Below, piece after piece: positions 43,964-52,665 of a DNA stretch of 64,000 nucleotides (within the stretch, counting starts at the first letter, position 1; each line of letters opens with the position of its first letter). The notes under the pieces are model-generated. The model was not told the origin of the DNA. It ran no database searches and saw nothing but the letters and a program-made list of their open reading frames with translations. The stretch covers positions 16,284 through 80,283 of the forward strand of contig NZ_CAKRNY010000014.1 of NCBI RefSeq assembly GCF_934371575.1, written 5' to 3'. A program made the translations under genes and the position numbers. Origin of the DNA: an uncultured Blautia sp. Lineage in GTDB: Bacteria; Bacillota; Clostridia; Lachnospirales; Lachnospiraceae.

Positions 43964-44083
43964 CTATTTTCCTATTTTTCCAAGCAGCCACACGCAAAGT
44001 ATGATGATTAAAATGGCGGTAAAAATTCCGGCCATTCCTTTTGCCATGATTTCCAGCGCAATGGTAATAGTTGATGTATTCAT
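43964..44083 (-). CDS. OadG-related small transporter subunit
   Basis: A 39-residue single-helix protein, MNTSTITIALEIMAKGMAG then FTAILIIILCVWLLGKIGK. The helix spans about residues 17-36. It resembles the short OadG-like subunits coupled to sodium-translocating decarboxylases. AGGAGG lies 7 bases before its ATG. It starts 14 bases after the OadB stop on the same strand, so it is in the same operon. It is too short for most gene finders. Confidence 0.75.
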   Translation of the reverse strand: MNTSTITIALEIMAKGMAGIFTAILIIILCVWLLGKIGK

Positions 44084-44097
44084 AAAAAACCTCCTGT

Positions 44098-45234
44098 TTA
44101 CAGAAACTTTGACACCAGGTTGATAACCATGCCTCCGGCGATAACGGAAGCAATCTGACCGGAAACGTTTGCACCGGCAGCCTGCATGAGAATTACATTG
44201 GTAGGATCCTCTTCCATGGCCATTTTCTGAACCACCCTGGAAGACATTGGGAATGCGGAGATGCCGGCACCGCCAATCATTGGATTGATTTTCTTTTTCA
44301 GGAACAGGTTTAAAAATTTTGCCAGCAGAACACCACCGATGGTGTCCATTACAAAGGCGAAAAGTCCGATTATCAGGATCAGCAGAGTTTCTTTTGTAAC
44401 AAACTGCTCAGCCCGCATGCTGAAGGAAATGGTGATTCCAAGAAGCAGGGTGATCAGGTTTGCCAGAATATTCTGGGCTGTGTCAGACATGGTGCCAAGG
44501 ACACCGCACTCCCGGATCAGATTACCAAACATCAGAAAGCCTACCAGTGCAACAGACTGGGGAGCTACCAGGCCTACGATGACAGTTACTACAATTGGGA
44601 ATGCAATTCGCATTGTTTTGGAAACAGATTGCGGATTGTACTCCATGTGGATACAACGCTCTTTCTTTGTGGTTACCAGACGGATTGCAAAAGGCTGTAC
44701 GATCGGAACCAGTGCCATGTAGGAGTAGGCGGCAACTGCAATGGCTCCGATGTATCTGGAATTCAGTAGCTGTGAGACCAGAATTGAAGTAGGTCCGTCT
44801 GCAGCACCGATGATACCGATGGAAGCAGCGTCTTTCAAGTCGAAGCCAAGAACTGCGGCAAGTAAAATTGCTGCAAAGATTCCAAACTGCGCGCCTGCAC
44901 CAAACAGGAACAGGAAGGGACTGGAAAGCAGTGGTCCGAAGTCGATCATTGCACCGATTCCGATAAAAAGTAAGATCGGCATGACTTCAGATGCCTCAAT
45001 TCCTACGTGAAACAGCCACTCAATAACGCCATTTGTCTGAATTCCGCCTTCCAGAGTCTGATTCAGTACTCCGGAAAAGGGCAGGTTTACAAGGATCGCG
45101 CCAAATCCCATAGGCAGAAGCAGGGCTGGCTCGAAGCCTTTTTTGATTGCCAGCCAGATCAGGGTGATTCCGACGGCAAACATTACAATTTGCTGCCAGG
45201 TCAGCGCCAAAATTCCATCTGTTAAAAATTCCAT
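44098..45234 (-). CDS. Sodium-translocating decarboxylase, beta subunit
   Basis: A 378-residue integral membrane protein of the OadB/GcdB/MmdB family, which exports Na+ on decarboxylation of a carboxybiotin carrier. The key aspartate lies in GAADGPTSI near residue 145, and IRECGVLG and GGAGISAFPMSSRVVQ are further family motifs. About ten helices. AGGAGG precedes its ATG. Only the small gamma-like gene follows; the alpha carboxyltransferase and biotin carrier are not in this window. Its leader carries a yybP-ykoY-type riboswitch and terminator. Confidence 0.94.
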   Translation of the reverse strand: MEFLTDGILALTWQQIVMFAVGITLIWLAIKKGFEPALLLPMGFGAILVNLPFSGVLNQTLEGGIQTNGVIEWLFHVGIEASEVMPILLFIGIGAMIDFGPLLSSPFLFLFGAGAQFGIFAAILLAAVLGFDLKDAASIGIIGAADGPTSILVSQLLNSRYIGAIAVAAYSYMALVPIVQPFAIRLVTTKKERCIHMEYNPQSVSKTMRIAFPIVVTVIVGLVAPQSVALVGFLMFGNLIRECGVLGTMSDTAQNILANLITLLLGITISFSMRAEQFVTKETLLILIIGLFAFVMDTIGGVLLAKFLNLFLKKKINPMIGGAGISAFPMSSRVVQKMAMEEDPTNVILMQAAGANVSGQIASVIAGGMVINLVSKFL

Positions 45235-45269
45235 TTTGTTTTCCTCCTTTTTATGTGTTGAAAATATAT

Positions 45270-45333
45270 AAAAAAAGACTCTTATTACAATAGTGCATAT
45301 CTGCAGATATGCAAATATTGTAATAAAAGTCTT
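45270..45333 (-). terminator. Riboswitch terminator before oadB
   Basis: On the minus strand AAGACTTTTATTACAATA pairs with TATTGTAATAAGAGTCT (with an inner GCATATCTGCAGATATGC stem), then seven T residues. Its first strand includes CTTTTATT, which is also the closing strand of the aptamer, so the folds compete. Confidence 0.9.
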
Positions 45334-45465
45334 GCTATTTCAATTCTATGCGGGCGACAGCCGTAAAAACTGTCCACCGTTCTGACGCATGAAAATCCAT
45401 ATACAGAAAACTTCTGTCCGTGTATCCGGACAGCGTGTCTGATATGCCAGCTACTCCCTTTTATT
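45322..45465 (-). promoter_or_regulatory. yybP-ykoY-type (Mn2+) riboswitch before oadB
   Basis: On the minus strand AATAAAAGGGAGTAGC at the 5' side and TAGCAAGACTTTTATT at the 3' side close the domain (P1 AATAAAAG/CTTTTATT). GGGAGTAGC and GCAAGACY are the marks of the yybP-ykoY class. Between them lie hairpins CTGTCCG/CGGACAG and an ATGCGTCAGA...CGCAT arm similar to the metal-binding arm. Ligand-stabilised P1 should prevent the terminator, an ON switch. Identity of the ligand is inferred. Confidence 0.7.
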
Positions 45466-45488
45466 GAAGTGATATTATGGTTGTGGTA

Positions 45489-45518
45489 ATTATAATTCTA
45501 TAACAGCGGGAATGTCAA
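45489..45518 (-). promoter_or_regulatory. Promoter of the oadB operon
   Basis: On the minus strand TTGACA (45513-45518), 18-base spacer, TATAAT (45489-45494), about 24 bases before the aptamer. Confidence 0.85.
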
Positions 45519-45549
45519 CCCTGAATCTTGTAGAAAGAAGGTTTTTTTC

Positions 45550-45610
45550 TTGTAAAAAAATCCGGGTGGGTATATGATTAAAAAATGAAACTAACTTGTA
45601 CGGTACAAGT
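45550..45610 (+). promoter_or_regulatory. Promoter with AraR-like operator for the aldolase gene
   Basis: TTGTAA (45550-45555), 17 bases, TATGAT (45573-45578). The palindrome AACTTGT-ACGGT-ACAAGT (45593-45610) lies just past the start point and resembles the B. subtilis AraR box. A regulator with AraR architecture is encoded at 46770. Confidence 0.7.
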
Positions 45611-45637
45611 AAAAAAAGAAATCTAAGGAGTTATAAT

Positions 45638-46657
45638 ATGCTGTATTTTGAAAATGATTACTGTGAGGGCGCTCACCAGTCAATTTTAAAAAGATTAACA
45701 GAAAGTAATATGGAAAAAGTTCCGGGGTATGGAATGGATCCTTATTGTGCCCAGGCAAAGGAGAAAATCAGGAATGCCTGCGGTTGTCCGGATGGAGAAG
45801 TGTTCTTTCTGGTAGGCGGAACCCAGACCAACGCAGTTGTGATCGCCTCTATGCTGAACCGTTATGAGGGGGTTCTTTGTGCAGTTACCGGACATATAAA
45901 TGCACATGAAGCAGGAGCAATTGAATTTACCGGACATAAGGTTCTGCCGCTGCCTCAGTATGATGGTAAAATATCTGCCGCAGATCTGAAAGAATATCTT
46001 CAGACTTACTACGCAGACGGAAGCTATGACCACATGGTTTTTCCGGGAATGGTTTATATTTCATACCCTACAGAATATGGAACTCTTTACACAAAGCAGG
46101 AGTTGAGAGATATTTCCAGCGTGTGCAGGGAATATGAAATTCCGTTGTTTATGGATGGTGCCAGACTGGGGTATGGACTGGCAGCAGAAACAGATGTGAC
46201 ATTGAAGGATATTGCAGAATTTACAGACGTATTCTATATTGGCGGAACAAAGGTGGGAGCCCTGTGCGGTGAAGCCGTTGTTTTCCCTAAAAAAGCGCCG
46301 AAGCATTTTTTCACCATGATCAAACAGCAGGGAGCACTCCTTGCCAAAGGCAGACTTCTTGGAATTCAGTTTGATACTCTTTTCACAGATAACCTGTATC
46401 TGGAAATCAGCAAAAACGCTATTGAAACTGCGGCAAAGCTGAAGTCTGCTTTGAAGGAGAAGGGATACAGGCTTTTTATAAATTCTCCAACGAACCAGAT
46501 TTTTGTGATCCTGGAAAATCAGAAGATGAAAGAATTGGGAGAAAAGGTGAAATTCAGCTTCTGGGAAAAATATGATGAAGATCACACCGTAGTTCGCTTT
46601 GCAACCAGCTGGGCCACAAAGATGGAGGATATTGACCAGCTGATCAGGATTTTATAA
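45638..46657 (+). CDS. Low-specificity threonine aldolase-like PLP enzyme
   Basis: A 339-residue fold-type I PLP enzyme of the beta-eliminating lyase group, closest to L-threonine aldolase (threonine to glycine and acetaldehyde). FLVGGTQTNAVVIASML, HEAGAIEFTGHKV and FMDGARLGYGL (PLP-binding Asp and Arg) are present, and the Schiff-base lysine is in YIGGTKVGA near residue 209. ATG 45638 follows AAGGAG; longer readings run into the operator. An AraR-type operator upstream and araR downstream place it, unexpectedly, in the arabinose gene group. Confidence 0.88.
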   Translation: MLYFENDYCEGAHQSILKRLTESNMEKVPGYGMDPYCAQAKEKIRNACGCPDGEVFFLVGGTQTNAVVIASMLNRYEGVLCAVTGHINAHEAGAIEFTGHKVLPLPQYDGKISAADLKEYLQTYYADGSYDHMVFPGMVYISYPTEYGTLYTKQELRDISSVCREYEIPLFMDGARLGYGLAAETDVTLKDIAEFTDVFYIGGTKVGALCGEAVVFPKKAPKHFFTMIKQQGALLAKGRLLGIQFDTLFTDNLYLEISKNAIETAAKLKSALKEKGYRLFINSPTNQIFVILENQKMKELGEKVKFSFWEKYDEDHTVVRFATSWATKMEDIDQLIRIL

Positions 46658-46715
46658 GAATCTATATATGCAACAGGGATTTCGCCTGAAGTCTCTGTTG
46701 CATAAAAAAAGAAAC

Positions 46716-46746
46716 AACTTGTCTATATGTGCATACAAGTTATATT
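46716..46746 (+). promoter_or_regulatory. araR promoter with wide AraR-like operator
   Basis: TTGTCT (46719-46724), 16 bases, TATATT (46741-46746). AACTTGT-N12-ACAAGTT (46716-46741) covers the promoter, with the same half-site as at 45593, suggesting autoregulation. Confidence 0.6.
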
Positions 46747-46769
46747 ATGAAAAACAGGAGGACGGAAGC

Positions 46770-47906
46770 ATGACAGAAAATGGCAAGCCTAAATATTTTG
46801 CCCTGATGGAAGAACTGAAAGAGGAAATCACCTCTGGAAGAATACTGCCAGGAGAAAAGCTGCCATCTGAGAATCAGCTTACAGAGCAGTATTCTCTCAG
46901 CAGACATACGGTACGAAAAGCATTAAGTCTTTTGGAGCAGGAAGGGTATGTGGAAGCCTGTCACGGCAAAGGAACCTTCTGTACAGAAAAAATGCGTCAT
47001 ATGAAGAAGTCAAGAAATATTGCAGTAGTGACTACTTATATTTCGGATTATATTTTTCCAAGGCTGATCCAGGGAATTGATAATATACTGTCTGAAGAAG
47101 GGTACAGTATTATTCTGAAAAATACGGGAAACAGCAGACAGAAAGAGGCAAAATGTCTGGAAGAGCTTTTGCAGAAGGATATAGACGGACTGATCATTGA
47201 GCCAAGTAAAAGCCAGCTCAGCTGTCGGCATCCCAATCTTTATGAAAACCTGGAAAAATATCAGATCCCATATATTTTTATTCAGGGAATTTATACAGAA
47301 ATGAAAGACAAGCCTCATATTCTTATGAATGATGCGGAAGGCGGGTATCTGGTTACCAGGTATCTTCTGGAACTGGGGCATCGCCGGATTGCCGGATTTT
47401 TCAAAGCAGATGATATTCAGGGAATCCAGAGACATAAGGGGTATGTGAAGGCACTTCAGGAAGCGAAAATTGCTTATGATCCCGATCAGGTTGTATGGTT
47501 TCATACAGAAGACCGGCGGAGCAAGCCGTCAATGATGGTAAAAGAGATGGTGAGAAGCGGACAGCTTCCGGACGGGATAGTCTGCTACAATGACCAGATC
47601 GCTGTGCAGGTGATTGAAACTCTGGAAGGATGCGGCGTGAAGGTGCCGGAAGATGTTTCGGTTACCGGATACGATAATTCTCTTTATGCCCAGAGAGGCA
47701 GTGGAATCACCACCATTGCACATCCTCAGGAGAAACTGGGAGAGATGGCGGCGGAACTGATTCTGGAGAAAATAAACGGAGTGCCAGAGGAGGAAAGCAG
47801 GGTGGAACGGCTGATCCGGCCGGAATTAATTGTCCGTGGTTCCTGTAAAAAGAAAAATAATAACAATATTAACAAAAATATAATTAAAGGAGAAAAAACA
47901 AAATGA
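46770..47906 (+). CDS. araR: AraR-type arabinose repressor (GntR head, LacI-like sensor)
   Basis: A 378-residue regulator. A GntR winged helix (about 8-75; LPSENQLTEQYSLSRHTVRKALSLLEQEGYV) is fused to a LacI/PBP1-type effector domain (about 80-370), the AraR architecture, in which arabinose releases the repressor. ATG 46770 follows GGAGG; longer readings overlap the operator. Its stop overlaps the araA start (ATGA), so the two are translationally coupled. Confidence 0.9.
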   Translation: MTENGKPKYFALMEELKEEITSGRILPGEKLPSENQLTEQYSLSRHTVRKALSLLEQEGYVEACHGKGTFCTEKMRHMKKSRNIAVVTTYISDYIFPRLIQGIDNILSEEGYSIILKNTGNSRQKEAKCLEELLQKDIDGLIIEPSKSQLSCRHPNLYENLEKYQIPYIFIQGIYTEMKDKPHILMNDAEGGYLVTRYLLELGHRRIAGFFKADDIQGIQRHKGYVKALQEAKIAYDPDQVVWFHTEDRRSKPSMMVKEMVRSGQLPDGIVCYNDQIAVQVIETLEGCGVKVPEDVSVTGYDNSLYAQRGSGITTIAHPQEKLGEMAAELILEKINGVPEEESRVERLIRPELIVRGSCKKKNNNNINKNIIKGEKTK

Positions 47907-49402
47907 AAACAGGTAGAAATTACAAGTTCTGGTTTTGCACAGGTTCACAGGACCTTTACGGCGATGAGTGTCTTCGTAAAGTAGCAGAGCATTCTCATAT
48001 CATCGTAGATGAGTTAAACAAGTCCGGGATGTTCCCATATGAAATCGTATGGAAACCAACTCTGATCACCAATGAGCTGATCCGTAAAACCTTTAACGAT
48101 GCAAATGCAGATGAGGACTGTGCCGGTGTGATCACCTGGATGCACACCTTTTCCCCGGCAAAATCCTGGATCCTGGGTCTGAAGGAATACAGAAAGCCAT
48201 TATGTCATTTACATACACAGTTCAATCAGGAAATTCCTTACGATACCATTGATATGGATTTCATGAATGAGAACCAGTCAGCGCATGGCGGCCGTGAATT
48301 TGGTCATATGGTATCCCGTATGGGAATTGAGCGTAAAGTAATCGTGGGACACTGGACGGATAAAAAGGTTCAGGAGCGTCTTGCATCCTGGATGAGAACT
48401 GCTATTGGTATTATGGAGAGCAGTCATATCCGTGTCTGCCGTGTGGCTGATAATATGCGCAATGTTGCTGTAACAGAAGGCGATAAGGTAGAGGCACAGA
48501 TGAAGTTTGGCTGGGAGGTTGACGCTTATCCGGTAAATGAGATCGCAGAATATGTAAGTGCTGTCTCAAAGGGAGATATTGACGCTCTTGTGGAAGAATA
48601 TTATAATAAATATGATATTATCCTGGAAGGAAGAGATCCGGAAGAGTTCAAACGTCATGTAGCAGTACAGGCCGGAATTGAGATCGGTTTTGAGCGTTTT
48701 CTGGAGGAGAAAAACTACCAGGCGATTGTAACTCATTTTGGTGATCTTGGAGCGCTTAAGCAGCTTCCGGGACTGGCAATTCAGAGACTTATGGAGAAAG
48801 GTTACGGATTTGGAGCAGAAGGCGACTGGAAGACAGCAGCCATGGTTCGACTGATGAAGATCATGACGTCTGGAATGAAAAATGCCAAGGGAACATCCAT
48901 GATGGAAGATTATACTTATAATCTTGTACCTGGAAAAGAGGGAATCTTACAGTCACATATGCTGGAGGTATGCCCGTCAGTGGCTGAAGGCAAACAGGCG
49001 ATCAAGGTATGCCCGCTCAGTATGGGAGAGAGAGAAGATCCGGCAAGACTTGTATTTACATCCAAGACAGGTCCTGGAATTGCCACCTCACTTGTTGACC
49101 TTGGAGACCGTTTCCGTCTGATCATCAATGATGTAGACTGCAAGAAGGTTGAGAAGCCTATGCCGAAGCTTCCTGTAGGAAGTGCATTCTGGACACCACA
49201 GCCGGATCTGGCGACTGGTGCAGAAGCATGGATTCTCGCTGGCGGTGCGCATCATACTGCTTTTACCTATGATCTGACCGCTGAGCAGATGGGTGACTGG
49301 GCAGCAGCTATAGGAATTGAAGCAGTATACATTGACAAAGATACAACAATCCGTAACTTTAAGAATGAACTTCGCTGGAATGAGGTTGCATTCCGTAAAT
49401 AA
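47903..49402 (+). CDS. araA: L-arabinose isomerase
   Basis: A 499-residue enzyme that converts L-arabinose to L-ribulose. N-terminal [30 protein letters not shown], and the metal-site segments ending HHTAFTYDL at the C-terminus are typical. AAAGGAG precedes the start. It overlaps araR and is followed by the FGGY kinase after 38 bases. Confidence 0.97.
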   Translation: MKTGRNYKFWFCTGSQDLYGDECLRKVAEHSHIIVDELNKSGMFPYEIVWKPTLITNELIRKTFNDANADEDCAGVITWMHTFSPAKSWILGLKEYRKPLCHLHTQFNQEIPYDTIDMDFMNENQSAHGGREFGHMVSRMGIERKVIVGHWTDKKVQERLASWMRTAIGIMESSHIRVCRVADNMRNVAVTEGDKVEAQMKFGWEVDAYPVNEIAEYVSAVSKGDIDALVEEYYNKYDIILEGRDPEEFKRHVAVQAGIEIGFERFLEEKNYQAIVTHFGDLGALKQLPGLAIQRLMEKGYGFGAEGDWKTAAMVRLMKIMTSGMKNAKGTSMMEDYTYNLVPGKEGILQSHMLEVCPSVAEGKQAIKVCPLSMGEREDPARLVFTSKTGPGIATSLVDLGDRFRLIINDVDCKKVEKPMPKLPVGSAFWTPQPDLATGAEAWILAGGAHHTAFTYDLTAEQMGDWAAAIGIEAVYIDKDTTIRNFKNELRWNEVAFRK

Positions 49403-49440
49403 TAATTCATATCGAAAAAGCAAAACGGGAGGATTTACAA

Positions 49441-51045
49441 ATGGGAGCAGCAGAAGCAAAACAGGCAATACTGGATAATAAGACCGCACTTGGAATTGAG
49501 TTTGGTTCCACAAGAATCAAAGCAGTTCTGGTAGATGGAAATAATGCACCTATCGCATCAGGCGGACACGAGTGGGAGAACCGTTATGAGAACGGTGTAT
49601 GGACCTACAGCCTTGAGGATATCTGGTCCGGTATTCAGGATTGTTATCAGCAAATGACAAAGGATGTTCAGGAGAAATACGGAGTAGAACTGACAAGTGT
49701 AGGCGCTATCGGAATCAGCGCTATGATGCATGGCTATATGCCATTTGATAAAGCTGGCAATCTTCTGGTTCCGTTCAGAACCTGGAGAAATAATATTACA
49801 GGAGAGGCAAGCAGAAAACTGTCTGAGCTTTTCCAGTACAATATTCCGCAGAGATGGAGCATTGCACATCTGTATCAGGCAATTTTAAAAGGTGAACCAC
49901 ATGTAAAAGATATTGATTACATTGCTACTCTGGAGGCGTATGTACATTGGAAACTGACCGGCCAGAGAGTACTTGGAATCGGTGATGTGGCAGGAATGTT
50001 CCCGGTAGACAGTACTACCAAGGATTACAATGAGAAAATGGTTCAGCAGTTCGATGAACTGGTTGCTTCCTATGGCTTTCCATGGAAGCTTCGTGATATT
50101 ATGCCGAAGGCGCTTGTTGCAGGACAGGAGGCAGGCAGCCTGACAGAAGAGGGGGCAAAGCTTCTTGATGTAACCGGCAGACTGAAAGCAGGAATTCCAA
50201 TGTGTCCGCCAGAGGGCGATGCCGGTACCGGAATGGTGGCTACCAACAGTGTTGCCCAGCGTACCGGAAATGTTTCAGCAGGTACTTCTGTATTTGCATC
50301 TATCGTTCTGGAAAAAGAGTTATCTGCACCGTATTCTGAGATCGATATGGTGGCAACACCGTCAGGACATCCGGTAGCAATGGCTCATTCCAATAACTGC
50401 ACCTCTGATCTGAATGCGTGGGTGAACATTTTCCGTGAATTTGCAGAAGCAATGGGCATGGATGTGGATATGAACAAGCTGTTTGGAACTTTATATAACA
50501 AGGCTATGGAAGGCGATGTAGATTGTGGTGGTCTTTTGTCCTACTGCTATTTCTCCGGCGAGCATATGACCGGATTCACCGAAGGAAGACCTCTGTTTGT
50601 GCGTTCTCCGGAGAGCAGATTTAACCTTGCAAACTTTATGAGAACCAATCTTTACACCTGCCTTGGTGCTATGAGAGTGGGCCTTGATATTCTGTTTAAG
50701 AAAGAGCATGTAAAGGTTGACCGTCTTCTCGGACATGGCGGACTGTTTAAGACAAAAGGTGTTGGACAGCAGATTCTGGCTGACGCGGTAAACGCTCCTG
50801 TTTCCGTTATGGAGACTGCTGGTGAGGGCGGAGCCTGGGGAATTGCAGTTCTTGCTTCTTACCTTATAAATAAAGAGGAAAATGAGACTCTGGAAGACTT
50901 CCTGGATACGAAAGTATTTGCCGGAAACCAGGGAAGCACCCTGAACCCGGATCCGGAAGGTGTAGAGGGCTTCAATATGTTTATGGAAAGATATATGAAG
51001 GGGCTGCCGATTGAGCGTGCAGCAGTGGATTCCAAAATCTGGTAA
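49441..51045 (+). CDS. FGGY carbohydrate kinase, probable L-ribulokinase
   Basis: A 534-residue FGGY kinase. [18 protein letters not shown] (about residue 17) is the first ATP-fold segment, [16 protein letters not shown] (about 89) follows, and [22 protein letters not shown] (about 431) is the second ATP-fold region. As it directly follows araA it should phosphorylate L-ribulose to L-ribulose-5-phosphate, filling the AraB role common in Clostridia. AraD (the 4-epimerase) is not in the window. GGGAGG lies before the ATG. Confidence 0.9.
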   Translation: MGAAEAKQAILDNKTALGIEFGSTRIKAVLVDGNNAPIASGGHEWENRYENGVWTYSLEDIWSGIQDCYQQMTKDVQEKYGVELTSVGAIGISAMMHGYMPFDKAGNLLVPFRTWRNNITGEASRKLSELFQYNIPQRWSIAHLYQAILKGEPHVKDIDYIATLEAYVHWKLTGQRVLGIGDVAGMFPVDSTTKDYNEKMVQQFDELVASYGFPWKLRDIMPKALVAGQEAGSLTEEGAKLLDVTGRLKAGIPMCPPEGDAGTGMVATNSVAQRTGNVSAGTSVFASIVLEKELSAPYSEIDMVATPSGHPVAMAHSNNCTSDLNAWVNIFREFAEAMGMDVDMNKLFGTLYNKAMEGDVDCGGLLSYCYFSGEHMTGFTEGRPLFVRSPESRFNLANFMRTNLYTCLGAMRVGLDILFKKEHVKVDRLLGHGGLFKTKGVGQQILADAVNAPVSVMETAGEGGAWGIAVLASYLINKEENETLEDFLDTKVFAGNQGSTLNPDPEGVEGFNMFMERYMKGLPIERAAVDSKIW

Positions 51046-51066
51046 TCCCATGATTAAGTGATAAAA

Positions 51067-51099
51067 AGAACCGGAGTCGGCCGAGAAATTGCCGGTTCT
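51067..51099 (+). repeat. Hairpin after the ribulokinase gene
   Basis: AGAACCGG pairs with CCGGTTCT (8 bp) around 17 bases, no T-run; it may be a processing or pausing structure. Confidence 0.45.
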
Positions 51100-51109
51100 G
51101 GTAAAAATA

Positions 51110-51170
51110 AAGATCTTCCTCATATTAGAGTGTGAATTTTCACAGGACTCTGGTATGTGGAAGGTCTTTT
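51110..51170 (+). terminator. Possible terminator of the ara operon
   Basis: AAGATCTTCC pairs with GGAAGGTCTT, followed by TTAT; the loop is long (39 bases). A TATAAT at 51175 may start the next operon. Confidence 0.45.
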
Positions 51171-51296
51171 ATGTTATAATAACGAGATAATCGGATTGTT
51201 TGAGTGCAACGCACGAAACAGTCCGCAGGTATCATAGCCGGGGCTTTTGTTACCGGCATCGTAATGAGCATTAAGTAAGAAATAAAGGAGACACAT

Positions 51297-52655
51297 ATGG
51301 TTTTCAGTTCAATGCTCTTTCTCTGGATTTTTCTGCCGGTGGTTCTGACTGTGTATTATGTAAGCCCGGTGAAAATCAGGAATGGAATCCTGGTATTTTT
51401 CAGTCTGCTTTTTTATGCATGGGGAGAGCCGGTTTATGTTTTTCTTATGCTTTTTTCAGTGGCAGTGAATTTCACAGGGGGGCTCCTGCTTGAAAAATAT
51501 CCGGGAAAAAAGAGAAAAATCCTCACAGGAACGATTCTTATAAATCTGGTTCTTTTGGGCTATTTTAAATATTTCCCCACGAAGGTGGCATTGCCGATCG
51601 GAATATCTTTTTATACCTTCCAGGCGTTGTCATATGTGATCGATGTATATCGCGGTGAGGTACAGGCACAGCACGATTTCTGGCAAATGCTTCTTTATAT
51701 TTCTTTTTTTCCACAGCTGATCGCCGGCCCCATTGTTAAGTATCGGGACATTGCGGCGCATATTACAGGCAGAAAGGAAACAATCGAGAAGTTTGCTGCC
51801 GGTGTTATGCGCTTTTGCTGGGGACTTGGGAAAAAGGTGCTTCTTGCCAATTCTTTTGCTGAAGTAGTGGATGATATTTTTAAATACGGTCCTTATGCAG
51901 TATCCAGAAAAGCACTGTGGCTTGGGGCTCTTTTATATATGCTGCAGATTTACTATGATTTTTCAGGCTATTCGGATATGGCAATCGGACTTGGTAAAAT
52001 GTTTGGGTTTGAATTTCAGGAGAATTTTCATTATCCATATGCCGCCCATTCCGTGCAGGAATTCTGGCGCAGATGGCATATTTCCCTGTCTTCCTGGTTT
52101 CGCGATTATGTTTACATTCCTCTTGGAGGAAACCGGAAGGGTCTGGCGCGTACTTACCGGAACCTGCTGATCGTATTTTTCCTTACCGGAATGTGGCATG
52201 GCGCAGGGATGGCATTTATTTTATGGGGACTTTACCACGGATTGTTTTTGATCCTGGAGCGTGGAAAATTCGGGGAAACACTGAAAAAGCTGCCAAAGGC
52301 AGCAGGCTGGGGTTACACGATGGCTGTAGTGTTTCTGGGCTGGATTTTATTCCGGGCAGAAGATCTTCTTCTGTTTTTTACCTATGTAAGGAACCTGTTT
52401 GTTGCTCACGGCGGAATCATTCTGCTGTCTGCATATCTTGACAGGAAGCTGCTGCTTCTTATAATACTTGGAATTTTATTTGCAGGGATTTTGCAGAAGC
52501 TGTATGAAAAATGCAGAACTTATTTTCCAGGGAAAATTCCGGTAGCAGGAGTGGTGACAATACCAAGAATTACTGCCAGTCTGGTGATTTTCTGGCTCTG
52601 TGTAACTATGCTTGTAAATAACAGCTATAATCCATTTATTTATTTCAGATTTTAA
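51297..52655 (+). CDS. MBOAT O-acyltransferase (AlgI/DltB-like)
   Basis: A 452-residue membrane-bound O-acyltransferase with about ten helices. The catalytic histidine is in LTGMWHGAG near residue 303, and QLIAGPIVKYRDI and FWRRWHISLSSWFRDYVYIPLGG are the usual family marks. It moves acyl groups from the cytoplasm to a glycan being exported. AAAGGAG precedes the ATG. The AlgX/J-like gene follows within 10 bases, so the pair most likely O-acetylates an extracellular polysaccharide or wall glycan. Confidence 0.93.
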   Translation: MVFSSMLFLWIFLPVVLTVYYVSPVKIRNGILVFFSLLFYAWGEPVYVFLMLFSVAVNFTGGLLLEKYPGKKRKILTGTILINLVLLGYFKYFPTKVALPIGISFYTFQALSYVIDVYRGEVQAQHDFWQMLLYISFFPQLIAGPIVKYRDIAAHITGRKETIEKFAAGVMRFCWGLGKKVLLANSFAEVVDDIFKYGPYAVSRKALWLGALLYMLQIYYDFSGYSDMAIGLGKMFGFEFQENFHYPYAAHSVQEFWRRWHISLSSWFRDYVYIPLGGNRKGLARTYRNLLIVFFLTGMWHGAGMAFILWGLYHGLFLILERGKFGETLKKLPKAAGWGYTMAVVFLGWILFRAEDLLLFFTYVRNLFVAHGGIILLSAYLDRKLLLLIILGILFAGILQKLYEKCRTYFPGKIPVAGVVTIPRITASLVIFWLCVTMLVNNSYNPFIYFRF

Positions 52656-52665
52656 CGGACAGCAT

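Noticed and set aside
43926..44174. 82-codon minus-strand frame near oadB as a gamma subunit
   Set aside because: Wrong frame; the real small subunit is the 39-residue gene at 43964-44083, which has the ribosome site and membrane helix.
46668..46706. Hairpin (TGCAACAGGGA / TCTCTGTTGCA) as terminator after the aldolase gene
   Set aside because: It is followed by A residues on the plus strand and gives no T-run on the minus strand in the needed position.
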